Of a DNA stretch of 64,000 nucleotides, positions 1 to 7,842 are shown piece by piece. The DNA is from JBBDIK01 sp040880465 (GTDB lineage Bacteria; Actinomycetota; UBA4738; JBBDHU01): the NCBI GenBank assembly GCA_040880465.1, contig JBBDIK010000005.1:1-64000 (forward strand). The letters run 5' to 3'. The stretch's first letter is position 1; each line of letters starts with the position of its first letter. Below the pieces are notes generated by a model. That model had not been told where the DNA came from. It worked only from the letters and a program-made list of their open reading frames with translations, and did not search any database. A program made the translations under genes and the position numbers.

Positions 1-474
1 TTCAAGGTGCGCCACCACCTGGCGTGCAAGTGTCTGCAGGGCGCCGAGTTGCTCCAGCTCGATGCTCCGGATCGACGTGTCCATCACGCACAACGTGCCC
101 ACGGTCGTCCGGCCCTTCAGGATCAGCGGGACTCCGGCGTAGAACCGGATCTTCGGACCCTGGACGACCATCGGGAGCAGGCTCGAGCGCTCGTCCTGAT
201 GGGTATCGGGGATCACGATCGGTTGCCCCGCTCCGACCACGAATCCGCAGACCGTCAGGGTTCGCTTCGTGTTGCGATCGGGGAACCCGATGTTGGCCTT
301 CGCCCATGCGTGGTTGCTGGTGACGAGGTTGATCTGCGCGATGGGCGCGCCGCAGATGCGCGCGGCGAGGTGCGCCAGTTCGTCGAATTCCGGCTCCGGT
401 GCGGTCTCGAGGATGCGCAGGCCTTCGACCGCCGCGAGGCGGTCCTGCTCGTTGGCCGGGATGGGCAGCTTCAT
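1..474 (-). CDS. GAF domain sensor protein (N-terminal part only)
   Basis: The gene runs off the left edge, so only the first 158 codons, from an ATG at 474, are present. The protein starts MKLPIPANEQDRLAAVEGL and continues with ILETAPEPEFDELAHLAA and a core containing CGAPIAQINLV and GQPIVIPDTHQDE, the pattern of GAF domains that begin many sensor kinases, phosphatases and diguanylate cyclases. GAF domains bind small ligands or chromophores; the output domain lies outside the window, so the function cannot be assigned. A purine-rich stretch (GAAGGGG) lies upstream of the start. Confidence 0.75.
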   Translation of the reverse strand, partial: MKLPIPANEQDRLAAVEGLRILETAPEPEFDELAHLAARICGAPIAQINLVTSNHAWAKANIGFPDRNTKRTLTVCGFVVGAGQPIVIPDTHQDERSSLLPMVVQGPKIRFYAGVPLILKGRTTVGTLCVMDTSIRSIELEQLGALQTLARQVVAHLE

Positions 475-576
475 GGGAACCCCTTCGCTTCACGCGCCGC
501 ACCCCAGCTGTACCTCCAAGGTATCGGCAGGAACCCCCACCCCGGTTGAGCCCTCGTCGGGACCGTTTCGGCCCGG

Positions 577-1449
577 ATGGGTCGGTTCGGGGGCCATCGT
601 GCCCGGTCCTCGCCCGGGGCGCGAATCCCCAGGTCAGGGCCCGGAAGTCGAACGGTCTGGCACGATGATGCCGGAGGTGTCGCGATCTACCCCCGTCCCT
701 TACCCCTCGCCGCACTGGTTACCGTCCTCCTGGTAGGGGCGTGCTCGCCGCCGACGCCTCCCGCCGGTCCGCCCGTTGCCGGCGCACCCACCGTGGCCAC
801 GTCTCTTCCGCCCACGCCCGCGTCTCAGACCGCAGGTCACGGAGCTGACCGGGGCCCCATCGGCGTGACCACGCACGCCCCCCGGCTCACCATCTTCCGG
901 AGCCCGGGGGGCCCGCGGAAGGCGTCGCTGAAGATGCGGAACCCTTTGGGACAGGAACTCACGCTCTTGGTCACGGAGCCGGCCACCGACGAGCGACCTT
1001 GGTTCCGGGTCCTGCTGCCCGAGCGGCCGAACGGTTCACAAGGGTGGGTCCGTGGGCGAGCGGTCCGCATCGTCCGGCTCCACGAACGCGTCGAGATCGA
1101 CCTGTCCGAGTTCTCCCTGTCGTGGTTCCGGGACGGCAAGCTGATCGACCGGTTCCGGGTCGGGATCGGCCAGAAACGGTGGCCGACGCCGGTCGGGACC
1201 TTCTATGTCTGGGCGAAGGTTCCGCAAACCGGGTCATCGGGTCCGTACGGGGTCTACGCGCTCGGGCTCTCGGGGTTCTCGCCGGTGCTCTCCGACTGGC
1301 CGGGTGGCGGCCGGGCCGCGATCCACGGCACGGCCGCCGCGTGGAACCGGGGTCGGCGCGTCTCCCACGGGTGCATCCGGGTGTTCGATCCCGACATGCA
1401 ACGGCTCAAGCACCTGCCGATGGGCACGCCCGTCGAGATCACGAGGTAG
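577..1449 (+). CDS. L,D-transpeptidase (YkuD) lipoprotein
   Basis: A predicted exported peptidoglycan-modifying enzyme that forms 3-3 cross-links or attaches proteins to peptidoglycan. A hydrophobic segment ending in the lipobox-like LLVGAC lies near residues 45-60, followed by a Pro/Thr-rich linker, an SH3-like region (about 95-165) and a YkuD domain (about 165-290). The catalytic signature is visible: IHGTAAAW with the conserved His, then SHGCIRV with the nucleophilic Cys near residue 266. ATG 577 is the only ATG, GTG or TTG in frame before the signal segment. It leaves an unusually long 40-residue n-region and has no convincing ribosome-binding site, so the true start is uncertain. Confidence 0.85.
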   Translation: MGRFGGHRARSSPGARIPRSGPGSRTVWHDDAGGVAIYPRPLPLAALVTVLLVGACSPPTPPAGPPVAGAPTVATSLPPTPASQTAGHGADRGPIGVTTHAPRLTIFRSPGGPRKASLKMRNPLGQELTLLVTEPATDERPWFRVLLPERPNGSQGWVRGRAVRIVRLHERVEIDLSEFSLSWFRDGKLIDRFRVGIGQKRWPTPVGTFYVWAKVPQTGSSGPYGVYALGLSGFSPVLSDWPGGGRAAIHGTAAAWNRGRRVSHGCIRVFDPDMQRLKHLPMGTPVEITR

Positions 1450-1527
1450 GCGACGAGACGTTCCGGCGAACCTGCACGGGGTAGTCCGGGCCGGGTTGGC
1501 CATACCCGACCCCGGGGAGGGGGTTGC

Positions 1528-1533
1528 TAGACT
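1528..1533 (+). promoter_or_regulatory. Probable -10 box of the glutamate dehydrogenase gene
   Basis: TAGACT, 35 nt before the chosen ATG at 1569. It leaves room for a short leader with the GAAGGA ribosome-binding site at 1557-1562. No good -35 hexamer was found. Confidence 0.4.
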
Positions 1534-1568
1534 CGCCGGGTTCACCCGACCCGTCCGAAGGAATGCCC

Positions 1569-2819
1569 ATGACCTCGCATACTTCCCCGTGGGAAGCGGC
1601 CCTCTCGCAGCTCGACGAGGCTGCCCAGATCATGGGGCTCGAACCCGGGGTACATCAGGTCCTTCGGTCCCCGAAGCGCACGCTGACCGTGTCGGTCCCG
1701 ACACGGCTCGACGACGGTTCCGTCAAGGTCTACACGGGATTCCGCGTTCACCACAGCACCTCCCGGGGGCCGTCGAAGGGCGGGATCCGGTACCACCCGG
1801 CGGTGGACATGGATGAGATCAAGGCGCTCGCCATGTGGATGACGTGGAAGTGCGCGATCGCCAACATCCCCTACGGCGGTGCCAAGGGCGGCGTTATCTG
1901 CGACCCGAACGAGATGTCGCGTGGCGAACTGCAGCGCATGACGCGTCGCTACGCGTCCGAGATCCTGCCGCTCATCGGTCCGGAGAAGGACATCCCCGCG
2001 CCGGATGTCGGCACCGACGAGCAGGTCATGGCATGGATCATGGACACCTACTCGATGAACGTCGGCTACTCGGTGCCCGGCGTCGTGACGGGCAAGCCGA
2101 TCGCGGTCGGTGGCTCCCTCGGTCGCGCGGAGGCCACGTCCCGCGGGGTGTCGTACGTGACCGCTGCGACCCTCCAGCATGAGAACCGCCCGGTGGGGGG
2201 GACGCGGGTCGCGATCCAAGGCTACGGGAAGGTCGGGCGCCCGGCGGTGTCGTTCCTGGAGGACCTCGGATGCACCGTCGTCGCCGTGTCGGACGTGCAG
2301 GGCGGCGTCTACAACGAGCGCGGCCTGAACCCGTTGGAACTGGAGGCGCATGCTGATGAGGCTGGCACGGTCGGTGGGTTCAAGGGTGCCGATGCGATCA
2401 CCAACGATGAACTGCTCACGATCGACTGCGATGTGCTGGTACCGGCTGCCATGGAGGGCCAACTGACCGGGGACAACGCGGCTCGCGTGCAGGCTTCGAT
2501 CATCGTCGAAGGGGCCAACGGCCCGACGACCCCTGAGGCAGACGCGATCTTCGACGACCGGAACGTCCTGGTCGTGCCGGACATCCTGGCGAACTCCGGT
2601 GGCGTCACGGTCTCCTATTTCGAATGGGTGCAAGGGCTGCAGGCCTTCTTCTGGGATGAGGACGAGGTCAACAAGGAGCTGCAGATCGTGATGGAGCGGG
2701 CCTACTCGGACGTCCTCGGGGTCGCGAAGGAGCGGGACGTGTCCCTGCGGACCGCGGCCACCATCCTGGGCGTGAGCCGCGTAGCAGAAGCCCACAAGAC
2801 CCGTGGGCTCTACCCGTAG
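1569..2819 (+). CDS. gdhA: Glutamate dehydrogenase (Glu/Leu/Phe/Val family)
   Basis: Interconverts glutamate and 2-oxoglutarate plus ammonia in the cytoplasm. The protein is 416 aa, typical for hexameric GDH. The substrate-binding domain shows SKGGIRYHP and WKCAIANIPYGGAKGG, with the catalytic Lys in GGAKGG near residue 106. The Rossmann domain has GYGKVGRPA. Two ATGs compete: 1563 abuts the GAAGGA ribosome-binding site, while 1569 has a normal 6-nt spacing, so 1569 is chosen. The protein could prefer another amino acid substrate; coenzyme preference cannot be read safely. Confidence 0.93.
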   Translation: MTSHTSPWEAALSQLDEAAQIMGLEPGVHQVLRSPKRTLTVSVPTRLDDGSVKVYTGFRVHHSTSRGPSKGGIRYHPAVDMDEIKALAMWMTWKCAIANIPYGGAKGGVICDPNEMSRGELQRMTRRYASEILPLIGPEKDIPAPDVGTDEQVMAWIMDTYSMNVGYSVPGVVTGKPIAVGGSLGRAEATSRGVSYVTAATLQHENRPVGGTRVAIQGYGKVGRPAVSFLEDLGCTVVAVSDVQGGVYNERGLNPLELEAHADEAGTVGGFKGADAITNDELLTIDCDVLVPAAMEGQLTGDNAARVQASIIVEGANGPTTPEADAIFDDRNVLVVPDILANSGGVTVSYFEWVQGLQAFFWDEDEVNKELQIVMERAYSDVLGVAKERDVSLRTAATILGVSRVAEAHKTRGLYP

Positions 2820-2910
2820 GGGCGGCCGGTCGCTGGGAATGCTTGCGCCGGAGGTTTCCCCTGCTAGCCTGCCCGTGAGGGTGGCCGTGTCGGCGCCCCG
2901 GGGAAGGACC

Positions 2911-3171
2911 ATGACCGACGACGTATCGGACGAGCGTTCGCGCGCCATCCTGGACCTGGAACGGACTGCCTGGCAGCTCACCGGTTCCAAGGAGCGCGAG
3001 ATCAGGGAGCTCCTGGGGATCTCCCCGGCACGCTATCATCAGCTCTTGAACCGGCTCATCGACCGTCCTGAGGCGCTGGCGTACGATCCGATGCTCGTCC
3101 GCCGTCTGCGCAGGCTCCGGGACGCTCGGCGGCGCAAGCGCGTGGCCCGGCGGCTCGGGGTCGAGGGGTAG
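2911..3171 (+). CDS. DUF3263 family small helical protein
   Basis: An 86-residue protein of the actinobacterial DUF3263 type, containing LTGSKEREIRELLGISPARY and then YDPMLVRRLRRLRDARRRKR. The middle resembles a helix-turn-helix and the C-terminus is very basic, so nucleic-acid binding is plausible but unproven. ATG 2911 follows GGGAAGG at a normal distance. The next gene starts 14 nt after the stop, suggesting co-transcription with the LytR_C protein. Confidence 0.8.
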   Translation: MTDDVSDERSRAILDLERTAWQLTGSKEREIRELLGISPARYHQLLNRLIDRPEALAYDPMLVRRLRRLRDARRRKRVARRLGVEG

Positions 3172-3185
3172 TTGCGGAGCGAGGA

Positions 3186-3734
3186 GTGGGAGGCAAACAT
3201 GAGCCCCCATCGAGTAGGAGTTTCTGGTTCTCCTTGACGACGACCGTGGTGAAGTGGCTGGTGGTGCTGGGCGCGATCGTCGCCGGAGTCCTCGTGCTGG
3301 CCAAGGCGTTCGAGGGCGCGGTCCAGCCGGAGGGCGCGTCGACCGCGAGCCTCAGTCCGGAGCCGGGCAAGGAGCCCAAGCCCGAGAAGTCGCCCAAGCC
3401 CGAGCAGACGGTGGGTGTCCGGCTGGGGATCTACAACGGGACCAAGGAAGACGGCCTCGCGACGGACGTGGAACGAGAGCTCAAGGGCGACGACGGCTAC
3501 GTCATCGACCAGATCGGGAACACGGTCGACCCTCAGGACAAGACCACGATCTACTACATCAAGGGTAAGGACGCGGAAGCCGCACAAGCTCTGGCCGACG
3601 CCCACTTCAAGGATGCCTTCGTTCTCGAATTCCCAGCCGACACGGAGGTTGACGTGGATGGCCAGAAGGGCTCGCCCGACAAGGGCGTCCAAGTCGCGAT
3701 CTTCATCGGCGAGGACTACGCGCCCAGCAAGTAG
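3186..3734 (+). CDS. Membrane-anchored LytR C-terminal domain protein
   Basis: A 182-aa protein with one N-terminal membrane segment (about residues 18-40), a Lys/Pro/Glu-rich spacer with repeated PKPEKSPKPEQ, and a LytR_C-type domain (VGVRLGIYNGTKEDGLA through DAFVLEFPAD) ending in VQVAIFIGEDY. Such domains accompany cell-envelope LytR-CpsA-Psr proteins, but no LCP catalytic domain is present. The start is GTG 3186, preceded by GAGCGAGGA. It lies just downstream of the DUF3263 gene, and otsB begins inside or directly after its 3' end. Confidence 0.75.
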   Translation: MGGKHEPPSSRSFWFSLTTTVVKWLVVLGAIVAGVLVLAKAFEGAVQPEGASTASLSPEPGKEPKPEKSPKPEQTVGVRLGIYNGTKEDGLATDVERELKGDDGYVIDQIGNTVDPQDKTTIYYIKGKDAEAAQALADAHFKDAFVLEFPADTEVDVDGQKGSPDKGVQVAIFIGEDYAPSK

Positions 3735-4461
3735 TCCCCTGGAGGGTCTGCGCGGGGATCCATCGCGCACCGGGATCCTGCTCGACTTCGACGGAACGCT
3801 TTCGCCGATCGTGTCGCATCCAGACGAGGCACAGGCGCTGGAGGGTGTTGCCGAGATCCTGGCTGAGCTCGGCACCCACTTCGCCGAGGTCGCGATCATC
3901 TCGGGCCGCCCCGAAGAGGAGGTCCGCGAACGCGTGCCGGTCGACGGCGTTCGGGTGGTCGGCCTGTACGGACTCCGCGCGCCTGCCCTCCCGCAGGCGC
4001 TCCTCGATCGGGTCGCGACCGCCGCCGCCATGATCGAGGGAGCGTGGACCGAGCCGAAGGGCGCGGCGGTGACCGTGCACTTCCGGTCGGCGTCCGATCC
4101 GGAGCAAGCGCGCGCGGCGCTCGGGTCGGCGCTCGCCCACCTGGTCGACGAGATGGGTGGCCTTGAGGTGATCGACGGGAAGATGACGCTGGAGATCGTT
4201 CCCGGCGGCGCGCCGCGCAAGGGCGGGGCCGTCGCGGACCTGGTGCGCGCCGCCGGCCTCCGGGGCGCGCTCTACGCGGGAGACGACCTCGCCGATCTCG
4301 AGGCGTTCGACGCGCTCATCGCCGCCGGTCTCGAGTTCGCGGTGCGGGTCGCCGTTCGCGGAGCCGAGACGCCCCGCGAACTCATCGCCGTTGCGGACGT
4401 GGTCGTGGACGGTCCGGAGGGACTTCTCGACCTGCTCCGGTCGCTGCTGCCTTCCCGCTAG
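3658..4461 (+). CDS. otsB: Trehalose-6-phosphate phosphatase
   Basis: A HAD-superfamily phosphatase that converts trehalose 6-phosphate to trehalose. HAD motif I is LLDFDGTLSPI, motif II contains IISGRPEEEV, and the metal-binding Asp pair is in YAGDDLADLEAF. Homology begins at about PLEGLRGDPSRTG (codons from 3736), before which no ATG, GTG or TTG occurs closely in frame. ATG 3658 is therefore taken, overlapping the preceding gene by 77 nt; a rare start near 3739 is the alternative. It converges on otsA, and the two stop codons interlock in CTAG at 4458-4461. Confidence 0.88.
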   Translation: MARRARPTRASKSRSSSARTTRPASSPLEGLRGDPSRTGILLDFDGTLSPIVSHPDEAQALEGVAEILAELGTHFAEVAIISGRPEEEVRERVPVDGVRVVGLYGLRAPALPQALLDRVATAAAMIEGAWTEPKGAAVTVHFRSASDPEQARAALGSALAHLVDEMGGLEVIDGKMTLEIVPGGAPRKGGAVADLVRAAGLRGALYAGDDLADLEAFDALIAAGLEFAVRVAVRGAETPRELIAVADVVVDGPEGLLDLLRSLLPSR

Positions 4462-5954
4462 CGGCGATCGCCGGCGTTGAACCAGGCCCGCCGGGTTCCT
4501 ACCCGCTCGAGATCGCGGAGTTGGTGACTGATCCACCGCGACGGGGGGTTCGACCGCACCAGCCTCGAGAGCCCCCGGGCGCGCTGGGTCTTCTCCTCCT
4601 CGGGCATGGTCAGTGCGCGGTGCAGTGCTTCCGCTTGCTCGTCGATGTCGTACGGGTTCACCCCGATGGCGTACTTGCGCAGACGCGAGTACGACCCCGC
4701 ATTCCGGGACAGCAGCAGGACGCCGTGGCGCCGGTTCACCACCGGCCCCTCCATCGACACGAGGTTGAGTCCGTCGATGACCGGGTTCACCATCAGGACG
4801 TCGTACGCCGTATAGGCTGCGACCGCGCCGTCGTAGTCCTCCTGGTACACGATCTCGATGGGGGTCCGGGACGAGGTGCCGAGTTCCCGGTTGATCCGAT
4901 CGGCCTCCGCGAGGCAGTCCTCCGTGTAGCTCTGGTACTCCGGTAGCTCTGTGCGGGACGGCGACAGGAGCGCCAGGAACCGGACCTTGCCGGTCCATTC
5001 CGGATACCGCTGCAGGAAGGCCTCGAACGCCAGGAACCCGCGGAGGATGTTCTTGGTGAGCTCCATGCGGTCGACCCTCACGATCAGGGCCCCGTCCCCG
5101 CGCATGTCCTCGATCTCGTCGCGTCGCTCGGCTACGTGCGGGGCGTTGGCCAGCTCGCGCATGGGCGCGACCTCGATCGACATCGGGTGCTCCTTGACCA
5201 GGATCTCCCGCCCCTCCATCAGGACCCGAGAGCGTCCGAAGTCGACCCGAGCCTCGGGGATCGCGCGTGCGGATTCGAGGAAGTTCTGCGCCCATGCCTG
5301 GGAGTGAAACCCCAGAACGTCGGCACCGAGCAACCCGCGGAGGAGCGCCCTGCGGATCTGTGTGGGAAGGATCCGGATGTAGGTCGGCCCGACCATCGGG
5401 GTATGCGAGAAGTGCGAGATCAAGGCGTCGGGGATCAGGTCGCGCAGGAACGCCGGAACGAGCGAGAGGTGGTAGTCCTGGATCAGGAACGCCGGCGTCC
5501 CCTCTGCGCGTTCGGCTTCCTCCGCGAGCGCCGCGGCGAACGCCGCGTTGACGGCGACGTAGCGCTCCCAAGCCTGCTGGGTGTCTGCTCGCCACACCGG
5601 CGCCCTGACCGTGTCCCACAGGTAGTGATGCAGGAACCAGAGGATCCCGTTCGAAACGTAGTTGTAGTAGCCGTCGAACTCATCGGGAGAGAAGGTGAGG
5701 GACCGAACGCGGTACTGTGCTCCTTCGCCGGTCGTCTCGACGTACCCCTCGGGGTGCGCTTCCGCGAACGCACGATCGTCCTCGGACATCGCGGAGGCCA
5801 CCCAGACCCCGCCGTGGCTGAGCGCTCCCGTCAGCGCCGTGACGAGGCCGCCGGTGCCCCTCGATGCCGCCGACTCGCCGTGTTCGTCGCGGGAGAAGGA
5901 GAGTGGGCCTCGGTTCGACGCGATGATAACGGTGGAGAACGGCGTGTCGCTCAT
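4458..5954 (-). CDS. otsA: Trehalose-6-phosphate synthase (GT20)
   Basis: Transfers glucose from a nucleotide sugar to glucose 6-phosphate to make trehalose 6-phosphate. The 498-aa protein has the family landmarks: SNRGPLSF at the N-terminus, RGTGGLVTAL, GADVLGFHSQAW, RVDRMELTKNI with the phosphate-binding Arg and Lys, and DGLNLVSMEG in place of the usual DGMNLVAKE. Its start overlaps the treT stop by 4 nt, so the two are translationally coupled. A related activity such as glucosylglycerol-phosphate synthase is possible, but otsB next door favours trehalose. Confidence 0.9.
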   Translation of the reverse strand: MSDTPFSTVIIASNRGPLSFSRDEHGESAASRGTGGLVTALTGALSHGGVWVASAMSEDDRAFAEAHPEGYVETTGEGAQYRVRSLTFSPDEFDGYYNYVSNGILWFLHHYLWDTVRAPVWRADTQQAWERYVAVNAAFAAALAEEAERAEGTPAFLIQDYHLSLVPAFLRDLIPDALISHFSHTPMVGPTYIRILPTQIRRALLRGLLGADVLGFHSQAWAQNFLESARAIPEARVDFGRSRVLMEGREILVKEHPMSIEVAPMRELANAPHVAERRDEIEDMRGDGALIVRVDRMELTKNILRGFLAFEAFLQRYPEWTGKVRFLALLSPSRTELPEYQSYTEDCLAEADRINRELGTSSRTPIEIVYQEDYDGAVAAYTAYDVLMVNPVIDGLNLVSMEGPVVNRRHGVLLLSRNAGSYSRLRKYAIGVNPYDIDEQAEALHRALTMPEEEKTQRARGLSRLVRSNPPSRWISHQLRDLERVGTRRAWFNAGDRR

Positions 5955-7192
5955 GACAGCGAGTTCATGAGCCGGAGGTAGTCCTCGAGCTCACGAAGCG
6001 TGAGGAAGTGATCCCGCACGCGATCATGCGCCGCCTCGCCGATACGGGCGCGCGCGTCCGGATCCCTGATCAGGTGCGTGATCCGGTCCGCGCAGGCCTC
6101 GACCGAGTCGACGATGTACCCTGAGGTGCCGTCGTCGATCTGGAGCCTGATCCCGCCGACGTTGCCGCCGACCACCGGCTTCCGCTTCCACATCCCCTCG
6201 GCGACGACCAGTCCGAACCCTTCCCGCAGCGACTTCTGCACGATGACGGTCGAGGTTCGTTGGATGGCGTTGACCTCGGCGTTTCCGACCCCGTCGAGGT
6301 TGGTGAGCAGGTGGATGTCGGGATCGTCGCCCGCGTGGCGTTGCGTCTCCGAGAGGAACTCCGAACCCTCCGGATCGTCGTCGGCCATCGAGCCGATCAT
6401 GACGAGCTGCGCATCCGGAACCGATCCCTGCACGATCCGGAAGGCATCGATCACACCGAGCGGATCCTTCCAAGGATCGAACCGGGACACCTGGGTGACG
6501 ATCGGCCGGTTCCGATCGACGCCGAAGCGGCGCGCGACGTCGGCTTGCTTGGCGTCGTCGACCGGCCCGTTCTTGGCCGAGAGCGGATCGATCGTCGGAG
6601 GGATGAACGCGAGCGCCGGGCCCTCGATGCCGTCGCGCGCGTACTCCTTGGCAGTGAAGACGGCCGCGTCGTAGCGATCGATGTACGGGACGAAGAAGTC
6701 CCAGATCGCTTCGGTGGGAGTCGACGTGTCGATGTGACAGCGCCAGATCCAGGCCCCCCGGCGCCGGCCCTCCTCTTCTAAGAGCGCGAGGAGGGCACAC
6801 GGTTGCGGGTCGTGGATGACGACGTAGTCGTGATCGTCCGGGAACGCAGGGGTGTTCGCGCGAAGGCGATCCAGGTACGTCGTTTCCATGTCGTGTGTCC
6901 ATGGCACGTCCATCCCTTGGAGCCCGTTATGCACCGCCTTCGTGACCGCGAAGAAGGGGTCCGAGCCCTCGATCAGCCGCCATTCGGCTTCGATCCCCAG
7001 GTCGCGGAGCAGCCCCATCTGCGTGAGCAGCAGCTCGGAGACGCCGCCCCCGAACGCCGTGCTGTTGATCTGGAGGAGCCGGGCGCCCTGGAGCGGTCGA
7101 GCGGCCTCACGGAGGCGTTCGACAGCCTCATCTCCGGCCGGTTCCCGGTAGTCGTCGAGGGATATGGGCGGGAACGGGACCGTCGGCAGCAC
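5951..7192 (-). CDS. treT: Trehalose synthase TreT-like glycosyltransferase (GT4)
   Basis: A GT-B fold glycosyltransferase of 413 aa resembling TreT, which couples NDP-glucose and glucose to trehalose in one step. Landmarks are INSTAFGGGVSELL near residue 42, WRCHIDTSTPTEAIW, VSRFDPWKDP, and the E-x7-E signature in REGFGLVVAEGMWKRKPVVG. The start is a GTG at 7192 with TACACT 7 nt upstream and no ribosome-binding site, suggesting a leaderless transcript. It precedes otsA (4-nt overlap) and follows the receiver gene by 24 nt. The cell would have two trehalose routes from one locus. Confidence 0.85.
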   Translation of the reverse strand: MLPTVPFPPISLDDYREPAGDEAVERLREAARPLQGARLLQINSTAFGGGVSELLLTQMGLLRDLGIEAEWRLIEGSDPFFAVTKAVHNGLQGMDVPWTHDMETTYLDRLRANTPAFPDDHDYVVIHDPQPCALLALLEEEGRRRGAWIWRCHIDTSTPTEAIWDFFVPYIDRYDAAVFTAKEYARDGIEGPALAFIPPTIDPLSAKNGPVDDAKQADVARRFGVDRNRPIVTQVSRFDPWKDPLGVIDAFRIVQGSVPDAQLVMIGSMADDDPEGSEFLSETQRHAGDDPDIHLLTNLDGVGNAEVNAIQRTSTVIVQKSLREGFGLVVAEGMWKRKPVVGGNVGGIRLQIDDGTSGYIVDSVEACADRITHLIRDPDARARIGEAAHDRVRDHFLTLRELEDYLRLMNSLS

Positions 7193-7199
7193 GCCGATG

Positions 7200-7205
7200 A
7201 GTGTA
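7200..7205 (-). promoter_or_regulatory. Leaderless -10 box of treT
   Basis: TACACT on the minus strand, 7 nt before the GTG start of treT. It lies in the 24-bp gap after the receiver gene, so treT-otsA can be transcribed separately from that gene. Confidence 0.5.
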
Positions 7206-7216
7206 CGCGAGGGTCC

Positions 7217-7642
7217 CTACTGAGCGAACCCGGCGAGCTGTTCGAGGGCCTCCTCGCGATGCCGGGACCGCTCGTTCGGACTCATCTTGACGACGGACTC
7301 GATCGTGTCCGTCAGTTGCGTGGGGGAGAACGGTTTGGTTACGTACTCGTCGGCGCCTGCCCGGTAGCCGCGGAGCTGGTCGACGCCGGCGATCCTGGCG
7401 GTGAGCAGTACCACGGGGATGTCTTCGGTCGCGGGGTCGGAGTGAAGATCGGAGAGGACCGTGAGTCCGTCCTTATGCGGGAGCATGACGTCGAGAACGA
7501 TGACGTCGGGCTGCGCATCGCGCGCGACGGCGAGTCCTTCCTCTCCGTCGCTGGCTTCCAGCACCTCGTGCCCGGCGAACTCGAAGTTCACCCGGCACAA
7601 GAGCAGGACATCCGGCTCGTCGTCGATCACGAGGACGCGCAC
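7217..7642 (-). CDS. Single-domain response regulator
   Basis: A 141-aa stand-alone receiver. The acidic pocket (VIDDEPD), phospho-acceptor Asp (IVLDVMLP), Thr (VVLLTAR) and Lys (VTKPF) are all present, so it should be phosphorylated by a histidine kinase. After the receiver there is only a charged tail, so it has no DNA-binding domain and probably acts by protein contact. GTG 7642 is chosen because AAGGAGG lies upstream and homology starts exactly there. It is the first gene of the receiver-treT-otsA group. No cognate kinase is in view. Confidence 0.85.
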   Translation of the reverse strand: MRVLVIDDEPDVLLLCRVNFEFAGHEVLEASDGEEGLAVARDAQPDVIVLDVMLPHKDGLTVLSDLHSDPATEDIPVVLLTARIAGVDQLRGYRAGADEYVTKPFSPTQLTDTIESVVKMSPNERSRHREEALEQLAGFAQ

Positions 7643-7828
7643 GGGGCCATCCGCCTCCTTCGTGGTGCTTAACCACCATCGTACGGCGGAACGTGGGCGG
7701 GGGCTAGGGCGACATGGCCCACAGGGACCAGGCATGCGGAGTTAGGCCATTGGTCGGAGCGGGACTGCCATTCGGGCCGGTTCGAGCGAGCGTCAGGCAC
7801 CCGCGCGGGCACGCCCGCGTCCGGCGAA

Positions 7829-7834
7829 TATGAT
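7829..7834 (+). promoter_or_regulatory. Leaderless -10 box of the AI-2E family transporter gene
   Basis: TATGAT, 8 nt before GTG 7843, with no ribosome-binding site between. The 200-bp gap 7643-7842 otherwise shows no gene. Confidence 0.5.
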
Positions 7835-7842
7835 GACCGCCA

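Noticed and set aside
3703..5619. A 638-codon minus-strand frame across otsB and otsA
   Set aside because: It is out of frame with the conserved OtsA motifs and antisense to otsB; the translation has no recognisable domain.
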